From Planococcus sp. MSAK28401 (GTDB lineage Bacteria; Bacillota; Bacilli; Bacillales_A; Planococcaceae), in NCBI RefSeq assembly GCF_018283455.1, contig NZ_JAAMTH010000001.1, positions 2,461,501 to 2,525,500 of the forward strand: a DNA stretch of 64,000 nt. Reading direction: 5' to 3'. Position 1 is the first letter of the stretch. Every line of letters begins with the position of its first letter. Below are positions 35,754-44,007 of the stretch, piece by piece. The notes under the pieces were generated by a model, which was not told the origin of the DNA, did not search any database, and saw only the letters and a list, made by a program, of their open reading frames with translations. The position numbers and the translations under genes are program-made.

Positions 35754-35770
35754 CAACATTTTAGAGCATC

Positions 35771-35802
35771 AAAAAACGCAGCCGGTCGATGGCTGCGTTT
35801 CA
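35771..35802. terminator. terminator between CXXC copy 4 and the lipoprotein
   Basis: Stem AAACGCAGCC(G)/(T)GGCTGCGTTT with A/T tracts on both sides, between convergent genes. Confidence 0.8.
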
Positions 35803-35811
35803 AAATTTCCG

Positions 35812-36444
35812 CTATCTGATGTCTTCGATTAGTTGATCTTTATCATTAAAATCAATTTTACCGATTTTGCCTTCTTGCGGCACGATTGCCCTGCCCTCGA
35901 AATCATATTCGTCCGCCTCGCCCTCTGCTTCGTATAATACTTTGAATGTAAAACTGTACAACGTATCTCCGTTGTCACTTTGTACAATATCGATGTCCGA
36001 AGTGCTTATTCGGTAGTCGCTATCACTAAAACTATAGTAGAATGCACCGCTTCTGGAAAAATTATCATAACCATTGTCAGTAAAATACGCCGCGTAACTT
36101 TCTTCCATATAATCCGTTAAGTTCGTGTATGCAGGGGATTTTAGAAAGTCGTTATATTCTTCCTCGCTCGGATCCACGGGTTGCTTTTCAGCCATCGCAT
36201 CCCATAAGTCCCTGTATTTTTCATCCGGACCATTGAATTCTTTTTCAATAACCGCGCGGATCGCTTCTTCGCTTTCATCGATCCTCTCTTCAAGTTCAGT
36301 CGTCTCCGTTGATTCCACAATTTCTTCAGATTCCGTATTCTCCGCCGATTCTTCATTTGAACAGCCTACCAGCATCATGCTCAGAAAAAGCAATATCACT
36401 GCGCATTGCAGTAAATTTCTGTACCGACTGAATCCGCTCTCCAT
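35812..36444 (-). CDS. lipoprotein of unknown function
   Basis: 210 residues from the ATG at 36444 (AAAGGGGGA, 8 nt). The lipobox LVGC lies after one membrane helix, so the protein is anchored to the outer membrane face by a diacylglycerol cysteine. A Glu/Ser/Thr-rich linker (about 30-60) precedes a mixed alpha/beta domain of unknown type (YMEESYAAYFTDNGYDNF). Composition resembles the lipoprotein at 51542-52216, but no homology is evident. Confidence 0.75.
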   Translation of the reverse strand: MESGFSRYRNLLQCAVILLFLSMMLVGCSNEESAENTESEEIVESTETTELEERIDESEEAIRAVIEKEFNGPDEKYRDLWDAMAEKQPVDPSEEEYNDFLKSPAYTNLTDYMEESYAAYFTDNGYDNFSRSGAFYYSFSDSDYRISTSDIDIVQSDNGDTLYSFTFKVLYEAEGEADEYDFEGRAIVPQEGKIGKIDFNDKDQLIEDIR

Positions 36445-36630
36445 GGCCATTCCCCCTTTCCTTTCAATGAAAATCGAATTCCAAGAAAGCTTATGACAAC
36501 TATACGTTGGAACTCTTGAAAAGATTCACTTTTCTTACAATTAACTGACAGGTTCACTGCAACTTTCGAGTTTTTCTATCGGCTTATTCGAAGCAAGGGA
36601 AATCTATCTCCACATACCAGAAAAGCATAA

Positions 36631-36658
36631 AAAACACCTGAACAAAATTGTTCAGGCG
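36631..36658 (-). terminator. terminator of the gene at 36652
   Basis: CCTGAACAA/TTGTTCAGG hairpin (36637-36656) overlapping the stop codon; the minus strand continues with GTGTTTTTT. Confidence 0.8.
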
Positions 36659-36894
36659 TTGACTTTGGGTGTCTCTGGATGCAAATAGCTGTCAATGAAC
36701 TGCGCCGCTTCTTCAAGCGTTTTGTATTCCCACGTCATGCCATTGGACAGGTCGCGGATGACCAGTCCCCCGGTGCTTGGCTCACACTGAACGATAAGCG
36801 TTTTACCGTCTTCGGAGTTGAAGGTCTGGGTAATGCGCACGCCGCGATATTCGAGAAGCGTGGATAAAAATGTGCGGATACTCTCTAACTTCAT
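36652..36894 (-). CDS. small uncharacterised protein
   Basis: 80 residues, AAAGGGGCG site. A helix, then beta-hairpins (RGVRITQTF, KTLIVQCEPSTGGLVIRDLS) and a helical tail (EEAAQFIDSYLHP). Cytoplasmic, no known motif. It is downstream of the giant TPR gene but on its own terminator. Confidence 0.6.
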   Translation of the reverse strand: MKLESIRTFLSTLLEYRGVRITQTFNSEDGKTLIVQCEPSTGGLVIRDLSNGMTWEYKTLEEAAQFIDSYLHPETPKVNA

Positions 36895-37002
36895 ACGGAA
36901 CGCCCCTTTCAGGTTTGTGGTCCGTGGCTCGTGATCCGTGCAGTCTTATTCTCCTACAGACTACCATAATCAAAACCGAATCACGAGAGACTATCTTCCT
37001 CT

Positions 37003-40000
37003 TTATGGACTAGAAAGCTCCACAAGAAATGAAGCAAATAGGTCCTCTTCCACTGCCATCTCCCAAATCGCGGAAGCCTCTTCCGTCTCGAGTAGTTCCT
37101 TTAGAATCGTCTTTGCGGCCAGTGGCTGATGGCGTGCAGCTTGTGCGCGGGCCAATTCATACTTCGCCGGCACAAAGCCTGGCATATCCGCAAGCAACGG
37201 CTCGACCATCTCTTTTGCCCGCTGCCCGTGGCGTTTCGTCGAATAGCTTGACGCCCGGGCGAGGATCAGCCATTCCGCGTAGTGCATTTCTTCCGGCAGG
37301 CTATCCTCCAATTCAATGCGCATTTCAGAATCCAGGGACTCCAAAGCATTCCATTTGCGAATATAAAGATCCGGATTGAATGGTTCCAGTGCAATGGCGG
37401 CATCCAATTTTTCAAGCGCTCCCGGAATATCCTCTTGAATTTCCAGCGCCTCGCCCCACCAAGCCAGCATTTCGGCATCAAGCGGCGTCGTTTTTTTGTA
37501 GGTTTCCAAGCGGTTCATGACGGACTCATAAAATTTCGGTTTTCCGCTTTCTTCCGCCAATTGAAGTTCGGCAAAAATCAGCATTCGCTGCGCTTCTCCA
37601 GGGGCTTTCGTTTTCGCGTATGGCTTTAATTCATCGACCGCTTCCTGTGCCATGCCGCGGTTTAAATAAAATTGCGCAAGTTGGATCGCTGGGTCTTCAC
37701 GATCTGGTGCAAGCTTGGCTGCAGTTTCGCAAAGCGTGATGATAGTGCTGGCAAACATCAATCGTTTGCTGCGATGGCGCATGCGCTTGATGAATCCGGC
37801 TGGCGGATCTTCCTCCAGCTGTTCAAGCCGGTTCATCATCACACTGCCTGCCAATTCATAGGCAGTGGCCTGTGCATCTGCCGGCAACCATTTCTGCAAA
37901 TTGCGCTTGAGGAAGGGAATCTTTCCGAGCTCTTCCAGTGTCAGCACGTATTCGCCGTACAATTCCTCTTCTTCAGGCGTTTCCACAAGCAGCTTCTTGA
38001 GCTCGTCCAGCGCACGTTTATGCTCGCCGTGGCGATTCAAAAATTGCACATATTGAAAACGGGAAGCAAAAGCACCCGGTTCTTTAACTGCCTGCAAAAA
38101 TTGTGTCTCCGCCTTGTCCAATTCACCCGCTGCTTCTTGGACGTGGGCCTGTGCAGCATATAGCCATTCAGCCGGCACCTGGTCCTCGATTCGGTCGAGC
38201 AAGCGGTTTAATTTTTCTATCTCAGCTGGGCTTGCGGCCAATTCGGCCAAATCTGGCAAGACAGCGGATAAAGGTTCAGCTGCGATAAAATCCAGCGCTG
38301 CCGCAAATGCTTTTTGGTTTTTCCCACTCTCTCTATAGCAGCGCACTAACCCGCCCAGAGCCGGTGCATATCCAGCTTCCTGTCCAGCCGCCCGTTCATA
38401 CAATGCAGTGGCCCTTGCGATCGCGCCACTCGTTTCGGCTAGCTGGCCTTGTTTGAAGAGAGCCAACGGGATATCTCCAGCCGCCTCGTAGAGATGTTTT
38501 GCAAAACGTGCATTCCCAGCCAATTCATGAAGTTCTGCTTCCAAACACAGAATCTGCGGGTCACCGGCTTTTCGCAACTCTTTCAATCCGGCGATGACCC
38601 TGTGCCGCAAACTCGGGGCAGCCCCAAACTCGCTATAGCGTTCAGCGAGCATGTACAACTCTTCCCCTTCAGCAAGCTTGAAGCCGTCTTCGATGATTTT
38701 CAATGCTTCCCCAGCAGATGCCAGATCCTCCGATTGTTCTAGGATCAAGTCAGCGGCACGCATCCGGTAGCCGGCATCTGCCCGTTCCATGTCTTGCTTT
38801 AAAAATGCTAATGCTTCGGTGCTGCGCTTTTGGCCGTATAAAGCTTGTGCGATGTGGACGGGTGTGAATAAATCTTTGGGATCTAATTCATAAGCACGCC
38901 TGTAAGCGGCCTCTGCTTGATCAAACTGCTCCTGCTCAATTGCGATATGGCCCAGATAAACATGAAGGATATCTTGATCCAATTTATTCTTTAAACCTTC
39001 TTCGATAATCTGTTGCGCCTCCACCCAGCGCTCTTTTTCCATGTACAGCTCGGCTATGCGCAAATAGGCAAAAGGCTGTTCCGAATCCAAAGCGAGTGCT
39101 TGGCGATAGCTGTCCAGTGCTTCTTCCGTTTTATCCAATGCCTGCAGGCAGCGGCCCATTTCATAGAGGAAGTAGCCATCGTCCGGATGAGTTTGGCTCA
39201 ACTCCGTAAAGCGGCGGTAAGCCTGCTCGACAGCACCGTATTCATATTGGATGAGGGCGTGGGTAATTTGTGCGTACATGTCTTCCGGCAATTGGCCAAT
39301 TGCGATTTTCGACCATTTATAAGCCTGGAAAATGCGCCCGCCTTCCAAATAGCAGCGCGCCAAATGGCTATAGGCGAGGGGCTGGTAATGGTCGAGTTCA
39401 ATCGATCGTTTCACTAAAGGAATCGCTTGCTCCACTTTTCCTTCATTCATGGAAATGGCCGCTTTTAAAAACAATGCATACGGGCTTCTGGCATGTGCTG
39501 GTTCCCGCAAAGCGGACAACGCTTTTTGGCCTTGGTCTTTTTGGAAATATAGATGCGCTTCCAATAATTCCAATTCCGCATCGTGGGCATCGAACTCAGC
39601 TCTCAGCTGCTCCAACCATTGTTCGTGCCACTCGACGGACTTGCCGGCAAGCGCCATCGTCAATCCGATGGCCGCTGCATAGCGCTGTTCTTCGTGCTGC
39701 TCCAAAAAATCGACAAATTGCGGTTCATTGATCGGCTCGACATCAAGAAGCGCATAAATTTCCGTAAAGAACAGGTGATCTGCATCATTCAGTATTTCCA
39801 GCAATTCCTTACGGCCATCGTCCACAAACGCCATGCTCAGCGAATCCGTCATGCGGAACATTTTCGGCACTTCGTCGTAGGCAACGAGGAACGGGCCCAA
39901 ATCATTCGGGTCTTGAATGACCAAAGCTTGCAAGCGGTCATCGTATCCAACCACGACCTGCACATGGGCGCTGTTTTCGATCATCATGCTGAGCAGCACG

Positions 40001-41133
40001 GGAACGCCGGCATCGATGAAAGTTTTATAGCGCTCAATCGTCCCTTTAAAGTAGCGGGCAGTAAAGCCGAGCGTCTCCATATAGGACATGGTCGTCTGCA
40101 ATTTCGAACCCGTCACATCAAAGACGTGCGCAGCGATGTCGTCTTGCGTCGCCGGCTTGCCGAATGCTTGCAAAATCAACGATAGTGAGGCAGGGACACA
40201 ATAATTAAGTTTCTGCACTTCGGGGGTCAACGAGAGTTTTTTATACTTGCCGTTCGGGTTGATCTCGACTTTGGTATAAAGACTGTCTTTCAATTCCTGG
40301 GGATGCTTGGCGACCCATTGCTGCAGTGCATCGAAGCGTTCCAATTCGTACAAGCAATGTGCTGTCAAATGAATAAACAGCTTTTTACGCGAATGATAAG
40401 GGTTCTGCTCGACCGCCGCTTCCATCTCAGCCAAGGCTTCTTCAAAACGGCCCAACTGATGCAATCTTCCAATCTGTTCCGTGTGGAAAGCATGGACTTT
40501 CGGGAACTCCTCAGCAGCCCCGATCAATAACTCCAGCGAACGGGCCGGGGCCCCACGCATCGCTAGTAGGTCTGCATACAAAAGGTGAATGCTTGTACTC
40601 CAACGGCTGTTCGTATCCGGAAGTGCCCGTACCAAAATGTTCTCTGCGCCGTCCCAGTCTCCGCTATGGAGAGCGAAAAATGCTTCCTGATCCGGTCGTG
40701 CACCGCCGAGCTCTTGCAGGCGTGCCAATTGCTCGGCAGCTTCCGGGATACGATTCAACTGGCAATAGACCTTCATCAATACATGATGCGCGTGTATCAA
40801 TTCTTCGTCTTGATAACTATCGGCATGAATGCCTTGCAGCCGAGCGAGAATCTTCTCTTCCGCTTCCAGGCTGCGCCCATTTTCCATAAAACGCACGCAA
40901 TGCCAGGCAAATGACCGCAACGTGCCAAAGCGTTTATAACTTGCCGTCGACAGTAAATTGCTATAGCCATATAAATCCGATTCATCCGCCATGCGGATCA
41001 AGCGATAGAATTCCTCTTCATTTGGGATACTTGTTAAAAACTCCTTTGCCGCTTTTAGCGATTTCTTCTTCCATAACTCCCCAATGACGCGAACCAAATC
41101 ATCCGCTGTCTCAATGTGAACAGTCGCCATCAT
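37003..41133 (-). CDS. giant TPR protein with embedded C39-type cysteine peptidase
   Basis: 1376 residues. TPR-like helical hairpins fill residues about 15-280 and 490-1370. Between them lies a papain-fold C39 domain: LNYCVPASLSLIL (Cys312), SAHVQVVVGYDD (His390) and VIQDPND (Asp408). The arrangement matches C39-like peptidases in bacteriocin exporters, but here there is no ABC transporter and no signal peptide or membrane helix, so it should be cytoplasmic. TPRs probably dock a partner for cleavage or binding. The catalytic triad looks intact. No neighbouring bacteriocin-like gene was seen. Start: ATG 10 nt after AAAGGGGA; the next ATG is also possible. Confidence 0.8.
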   Translation of the reverse strand: MMATVHIETADDLVRVIGELWKKKSLKAAKEFLTSIPNEEEFYRLIRMADESDLYGYSNLLSTASYKRFGTLRSFAWHCVRFMENGRSLEAEEKILARLQGIHADSYQDEELIHAHHVLMKVYCQLNRIPEAAEQLARLQELGGARPDQEAFFALHSGDWDGAENILVRALPDTNSRWSTSIHLLYADLLAMRGAPARSLELLIGAAEEFPKVHAFHTEQIGRLHQLGRFEEALAEMEAAVEQNPYHSRKKLFIHLTAHCLYELERFDALQQWVAKHPQELKDSLYTKVEINPNGKYKKLSLTPEVQKLNYCVPASLSLILQAFGKPATQDDIAAHVFDVTGSKLQTTMSYMETLGFTARYFKGTIERYKTFIDAGVPVLLSMMIENSAHVQVVVGYDDRLQALVIQDPNDLGPFLVAYDEVPKMFRMTDSLSMAFVDDGRKELLEILNDADHLFFTEIYALLDVEPINEPQFVDFLEQHEEQRYAAAIGLTMALAGKSVEWHEQWLEQLRAEFDAHDAELELLEAHLYFQKDQGQKALSALREPAHARSPYALFLKAAISMNEGKVEQAIPLVKRSIELDHYQPLAYSHLARCYLEGGRIFQAYKWSKIAIGQLPEDMYAQITHALIQYEYGAVEQAYRRFTELSQTHPDDGYFLYEMGRCLQALDKTEEALDSYRQALALDSEQPFAYLRIAELYMEKERWVEAQQIIEEGLKNKLDQDILHVYLGHIAIEQEQFDQAEAAYRRAYELDPKDLFTPVHIAQALYGQKRSTEALAFLKQDMERADAGYRMRAADLILEQSEDLASAGEALKIIEDGFKLAEGEELYMLAERYSEFGAAPSLRHRVIAGLKELRKAGDPQILCLEAELHELAGNARFAKHLYEAAGDIPLALFKQGQLAETSGAIARATALYERAAGQEAGYAPALGGLVRCYRESGKNQKAFAAALDFIAAEPLSAVLPDLAELAASPAEIEKLNRLLDRIEDQVPAEWLYAAQAHVQEAAGELDKAETQFLQAVKEPGAFASRFQYVQFLNRHGEHKRALDELKKLLVETPEEEELYGEYVLTLEELGKIPFLKRNLQKWLPADAQATAYELAGSVMMNRLEQLEEDPPAGFIKRMRHRSKRLMFASTIITLCETAAKLAPDREDPAIQLAQFYLNRGMAQEAVDELKPYAKTKAPGEAQRMLIFAELQLAEESGKPKFYESVMNRLETYKKTTPLDAEMLAWWGEALEIQEDIPGALEKLDAAIALEPFNPDLYIRKWNALESLDSEMRIELEDSLPEEMHYAEWLILARASSYSTKRHGQRAKEMVEPLLADMPGFVPAKYELARAQAARHQPLAAKTILKELLETEEASAIWEMAVEEDLFASFLVELSSP

Positions 41134-41217
41134 GTCTCTCTATCCCCTTTTTCATATAGTTTCTTCAAAATTTCAAACAGCAACTGCCTATCTTTTTGAT
41201 TCTTGAGATTTTGCTTA

Positions 41218-41427
41218 TTAAATTACATGGCGGGATGCGTGAGGGCTCCCGGTTTTGTCACTTGGCATCTTCGACATTTTTTTATGAAGGTCATTCAATA
41301 AATACAATACCCTGAAAATACAGCCGAATAAGATGCCAAAAGCCAGAATCCCACCCACTAGAGATCCCAGCATCAATAACAAATAACCCAAAATCGAGCT
41401 GAAAAATATAACCGAAAACAGTTTCAT
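41218..41427 (-). CDS. small membrane protein
   Basis: 69 residues from the ATG at 41427 (GGGAGG). Two tightly spaced helices (FSVIFFSSILGYLLLML and GGILAFGILFGCIFRVLYLL), then a basic tail. No family recognised. Confidence 0.55.
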   Translation of the reverse strand: MKLFSVIFFSSILGYLLLMLGSLVGGILAFGILFGCIFRVLYLLNDLHKKMSKMPSDKTGSPHASRHVI

Positions 41428-41630
41428 GTCATGCCTCCCTTGATTTCTTTGCCGTGAAGGAAGCTTTTTAGAAAAAATGATCAAAAAAATTTTATCACCA
41501 CGACATAGATCAATTAACTTATTATATAGCGCGCCCCACTAGGTAGCAATGACTATTTTCTGAATGAATGTCCATAATAAAATCCGCCCATGTCAATGTG
41601 ACAAAGGCGGATGATCGGTTTCTACTATTA

Positions 41631-42602
41631 TTAAATTGCCATTCCACGCGCTTGGCGGAATTCGGTAATGCGCTGGTCTTTGATGATGCCGTCTTCGATG
41701 ACAATGGCACGTTGAACCATTTCGGACATATGGCCTTCAAGCAATTCATCGAGCATTGGCGCAAAGCCGTTGCTGAGCACTTTCGTGATCGTATGCGGGA
41801 ACATCGCCGGCGTGTTGTCGACGGCATAATGGATGACGCCGTCTACTGTGTAGACCGGGTTGTCGATCGTTGTCGGCGTCGAAGTCTCGATCTCGAGTTC
41901 CGGATCGCAGCTGACGTCAATGATCATCGCGCCTTTTTTTAAACGCTTCAAATCTTCACGGTAGATGATGCGGTCGGTGCGCGTCGTGTCCCACATGATG
42001 CAGTTGACAAGCACATCGTAATCCACCATCTTCTCGCGGAACAACGCTTCAGCGCGGCGGCCGTAAACATCCACATCCGCACCCAATCCGTGAAGGATGC
42101 GCATCGCGCCTTTAGCGGTATGGCCGTTGCCGAGAATCGCGACACGCGTCTCGTACGGCATCTTGCCACAATGCTGATAAGCCTGCAGCACAGCCGCTTC
42201 GCCTGCCACTTCACGGTTGCGATAGAAAATATAACGTCCGCCTTCAAATAACTCTTCCCAAGCGACGACCGTATGCTTGCCGGCAATGGCGCCGTCAGTG
42301 AACTTAACATCCTGGATCGCATGCGCCCAGCCGATCAACAACTTGCCGTCTTCCAATTGATCGAAATAATCCGCAAAACCCAGTTTCACATCGACAATCG
42401 CATCACAAGACAAGACCTCATCACGCGTGGCAATATTCACGCCCACCGCCCGATAATCCTCATCTGTCAGCCCCAGCACATCACCGTAGCCTTGCTCAAA
42501 ATACAAGCGCTCCGGATGGGCCACCTGCTTCACATCTGCCGGCAAAATCGCCCGCCGCTTCTCGTTATTCTTGCGGCTAATTACAAATCCCATCGTCTTC
42601 AA
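41631..42602 (-). CDS. ceo: N5-(carboxyethyl)ornithine synthase-like dehydrogenase
   Basis: 323 residues, TTG start 7 nt after GGAGGA; KTMGFVISRKNNEKRRAILP at the start is typical of this group. It is in the alanine dehydrogenase / transhydrogenase superfamily, with AILGNGHTAKGAMRILHGLG as the NAD(P) fold. The known enzyme of Lactococcus condenses ornithine (or lysine) with pyruvate reductively. Family assignment is good, the exact substrate less so. Confidence 0.75.
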   Translation of the reverse strand: MKTMGFVISRKNNEKRRAILPADVKQVAHPERLYFEQGYGDVLGLTDEDYRAVGVNIATRDEVLSCDAIVDVKLGFADYFDQLEDGKLLIGWAHAIQDVKFTDGAIAGKHTVVAWEELFEGGRYIFYRNREVAGEAAVLQAYQHCGKMPYETRVAILGNGHTAKGAMRILHGLGADVDVYGRRAEALFREKMVDYDVLVNCIMWDTTRTDRIIYREDLKRLKKGAMIIDVSCDPELEIETSTPTTIDNPVYTVDGVIHYAVDNTPAMFPHTITKVLSNGFAPMLDELLEGHMSEMVQRAIVIEDGIIKDQRITEFRQARGMAI

Positions 42603-42727
42603 AATTCATTCCTCCATTTTCTCTCGGCAAAGCCGTTATTCTCATATTATCATGAAAACCCTTTCAACGCCGTATTCTGACAGTGGTGTTTTTTGGGGGC
42701 GCCGGGAATGTCCGTTTTCTCTGGTGT

Positions 42728-42824
42728 GTCCCTGTGCACCACACAATTCGACATACTCGCATGCTTGCTGTGTAGAGGTTTTGAGGCTGTAGTTTTTGGT
42801 TTTGTCCCTGTGCATCACACAATT
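42728..42824 (-). repeat. paired-core repeat unit R1 (left of the RAYT gene)
   Basis: Two 21-nt cores (42728-42748 and 42804-42824), both reversed relative to most copies, 76 bp apart. The right core has the loop ATG instead of GTG. The insert has drifted from the type A consensus. The unit lies between the start of the ceo-like gene and the transposase start. The remaining 42603-43035 sequence shows nothing else clear. Confidence 0.85.
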
Positions 42825-43035
42825 CTGTATACTATTTTTCACCCGTCGATTATACTGAACGAGATTACATTTTCTAAAAGAAAGAAGGGATTTTTATAAG
42901 CACATTTTTTATTCCTCCGTCTCCAGTTTCCTTATTCCCCAGCAGTTCTTCAGCCTCTACCCGAAACGCCCCGATTCCCGAACATCCTTACTGCCACCAA
43001 CTTTCCAGCACCTCCCGAACGGACGGTGGCAACTC

Positions 43036-43641
43036 ATGACGAGAAGACGCGAGTTCAACCCCGATTCCTATTACCACGTCATCATGCGCGGCAACAACCG
43101 GCAGCCCATTTTCAGCACAAAAGAAGATATGAACGAATTAAAACGCGCCTTTTTATACACCCACGAGCGCTATCCGTTCACCATTCTCGCCTGGTGTTTC
43201 ATGACCAACCATTATCATATTTTGATTAAACCGAAAGAGGATTCGCTCAGCAAAATTATGAGCATGATCAACCGCCGCTATAGCTACTCCTACAGCAAGC
43301 GCTACAATCATGTCGGGCGCATCTATCAAAAGCGCTTTTTCGCGAAGGAAATCGCTTCGGCGCATGGCTTATTGGTCGTCAGCAGCTACATCCACCGAAA
43401 CCCCATTCAGACATCCACGCCACTGGTCGCGCGCCTTGCGCATTATCCGTATAGCTCGTTTCCGTATTATTGGGACGAAGATCTGCCAGCTCCTCCGTTT
43501 TTAGATCGCTACTTTCTCTCCACGCTGATGCCATTTCCTCACGAAAAAACGAACGCGGCTTATTGCCAATATTGCTTGAAGTATCGACAGAAAGTGGAAG
43601 AAGACATGAAGACAGAAGAGCTTGAAGCGCCTGAAATATAG
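43036..43641 (+). CDS. REP-associated tyrosine transposase (RAYT, Y1/HUH)
   Basis: 201 residues. Single-strand DNA nuclease of the IS200/RAYT type: YHVIMRGNNRQPIF, the metal-binding HUH motif TNHYHILIKP (His59/His61), HVGRIYQKRF and SYIHRNP with the likely catalytic Tyr118, then the YPYSSFPYYW tail. Such enzymes nick and rejoin hairpin-bearing DNA at short repeats. It has no flanking left and right ends of a normal insertion sequence. Instead, it lies between two reversed repeat units (R1, R2) and is the only transposase in a 20-kb stretch with 14 units, so it is the likely mobiliser. Weak ribosome site (GGTGG). Confidence 0.87.
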   Translation: MTRRREFNPDSYYHVIMRGNNRQPIFSTKEDMNELKRAFLYTHERYPFTILAWCFMTNHYHILIKPKEDSLSKIMSMINRRYSYSYSKRYNHVGRIYQKRFFAKEIASAHGLLVVSSYIHRNPIQTSTPLVARLAHYPYSSFPYYWDEDLPAPPFLDRYFLSTLMPFPHEKTNAAYCQYCLKYRQKVEEDMKTEELEAPEI

Positions 43642-43658
43642 GGTGTGAGTGACAATGT

Positions 43659-43765
43659 GTCCCTGTGCACCACACAATTTTGGTGTCGTTCTTTCTCGGA
43701 ATACCAGGCGCCGCGGGGGCTCGGTGAATTTCTTTTTCTGATGCGTCCCTGTGCGCCACACAATT
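43659..43765 (-). repeat. paired-core repeat unit R2 (right of the RAYT gene)
   Basis: Cores at 43659-43679 and 43745-43765, reversed, 86 bp apart, with a diverged type B insert. The first core begins 17 nt after the transposase stop codon with its GTCCC end facing the stop. Confidence 0.9.
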
Positions 43766-43810
43766 TAAAGAAGCATCCAACCGTTTTCACGGTTGGATGC
43801 TTCTTTTTTC
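43766..43810. terminator. strong hairpin between R2 and R3
   Basis: A perfect 14-bp stem (GAAGCATCCAACCG and complement, 43770-43803) followed by TTTTTT. It marks the point where repeat orientation flips from minus to plus. Confidence 0.8.
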
Positions 43811-43815
43811 TGCTG

Positions 43816-43901
43816 AATTGTGTCTTGCACAGGGACAAGTGAGCAACGGAATACCGCTACGGCACGATTCTCCCCTCGTGAATTGTGTCTTGCACAGGGA
43901 C
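43816..43901 (+). repeat. paired-core repeat unit R3 (type A)
   Basis: Cores at 43816 and 43881, 65 bp apart. Both carry the same variant (GTGTCTTGCAC), which breaks one pair of the mini-hairpin. The shared change suggests the two cores of a unit are copied or converted together. Confidence 0.88.
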
Positions 43902-43919
43902 AACACCTAAATCCGCTCG

Positions 43920-44005
43920 AATTGTGTGGTGCACAGGGGCGATCAAGTACCGAAACCCCGCCACCACAACATTCCTGCTCCGAGAATTGTGTGGTGCACA
44001 GGGAC
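43920..44005 (+). repeat. paired-core repeat unit R4 (type A)
   Basis: Cores at 43920 and 43985, 65 bp apart; the first ends GGGGC. The insert closely matches that of R14. The right core ends 2 nt from the stop codon of the S8 protease gene (44008). Confidence 0.92.
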
Positions 44006-44007
44006 AA

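Noticed and set aside
43036..43641. The transposase as a standard IS200/IS605 insertion sequence
   Set aside because: No typical left and right subterminal ends directly flank the gene, and no second copy is present; the surrounding repeat units fit a RAYT better.
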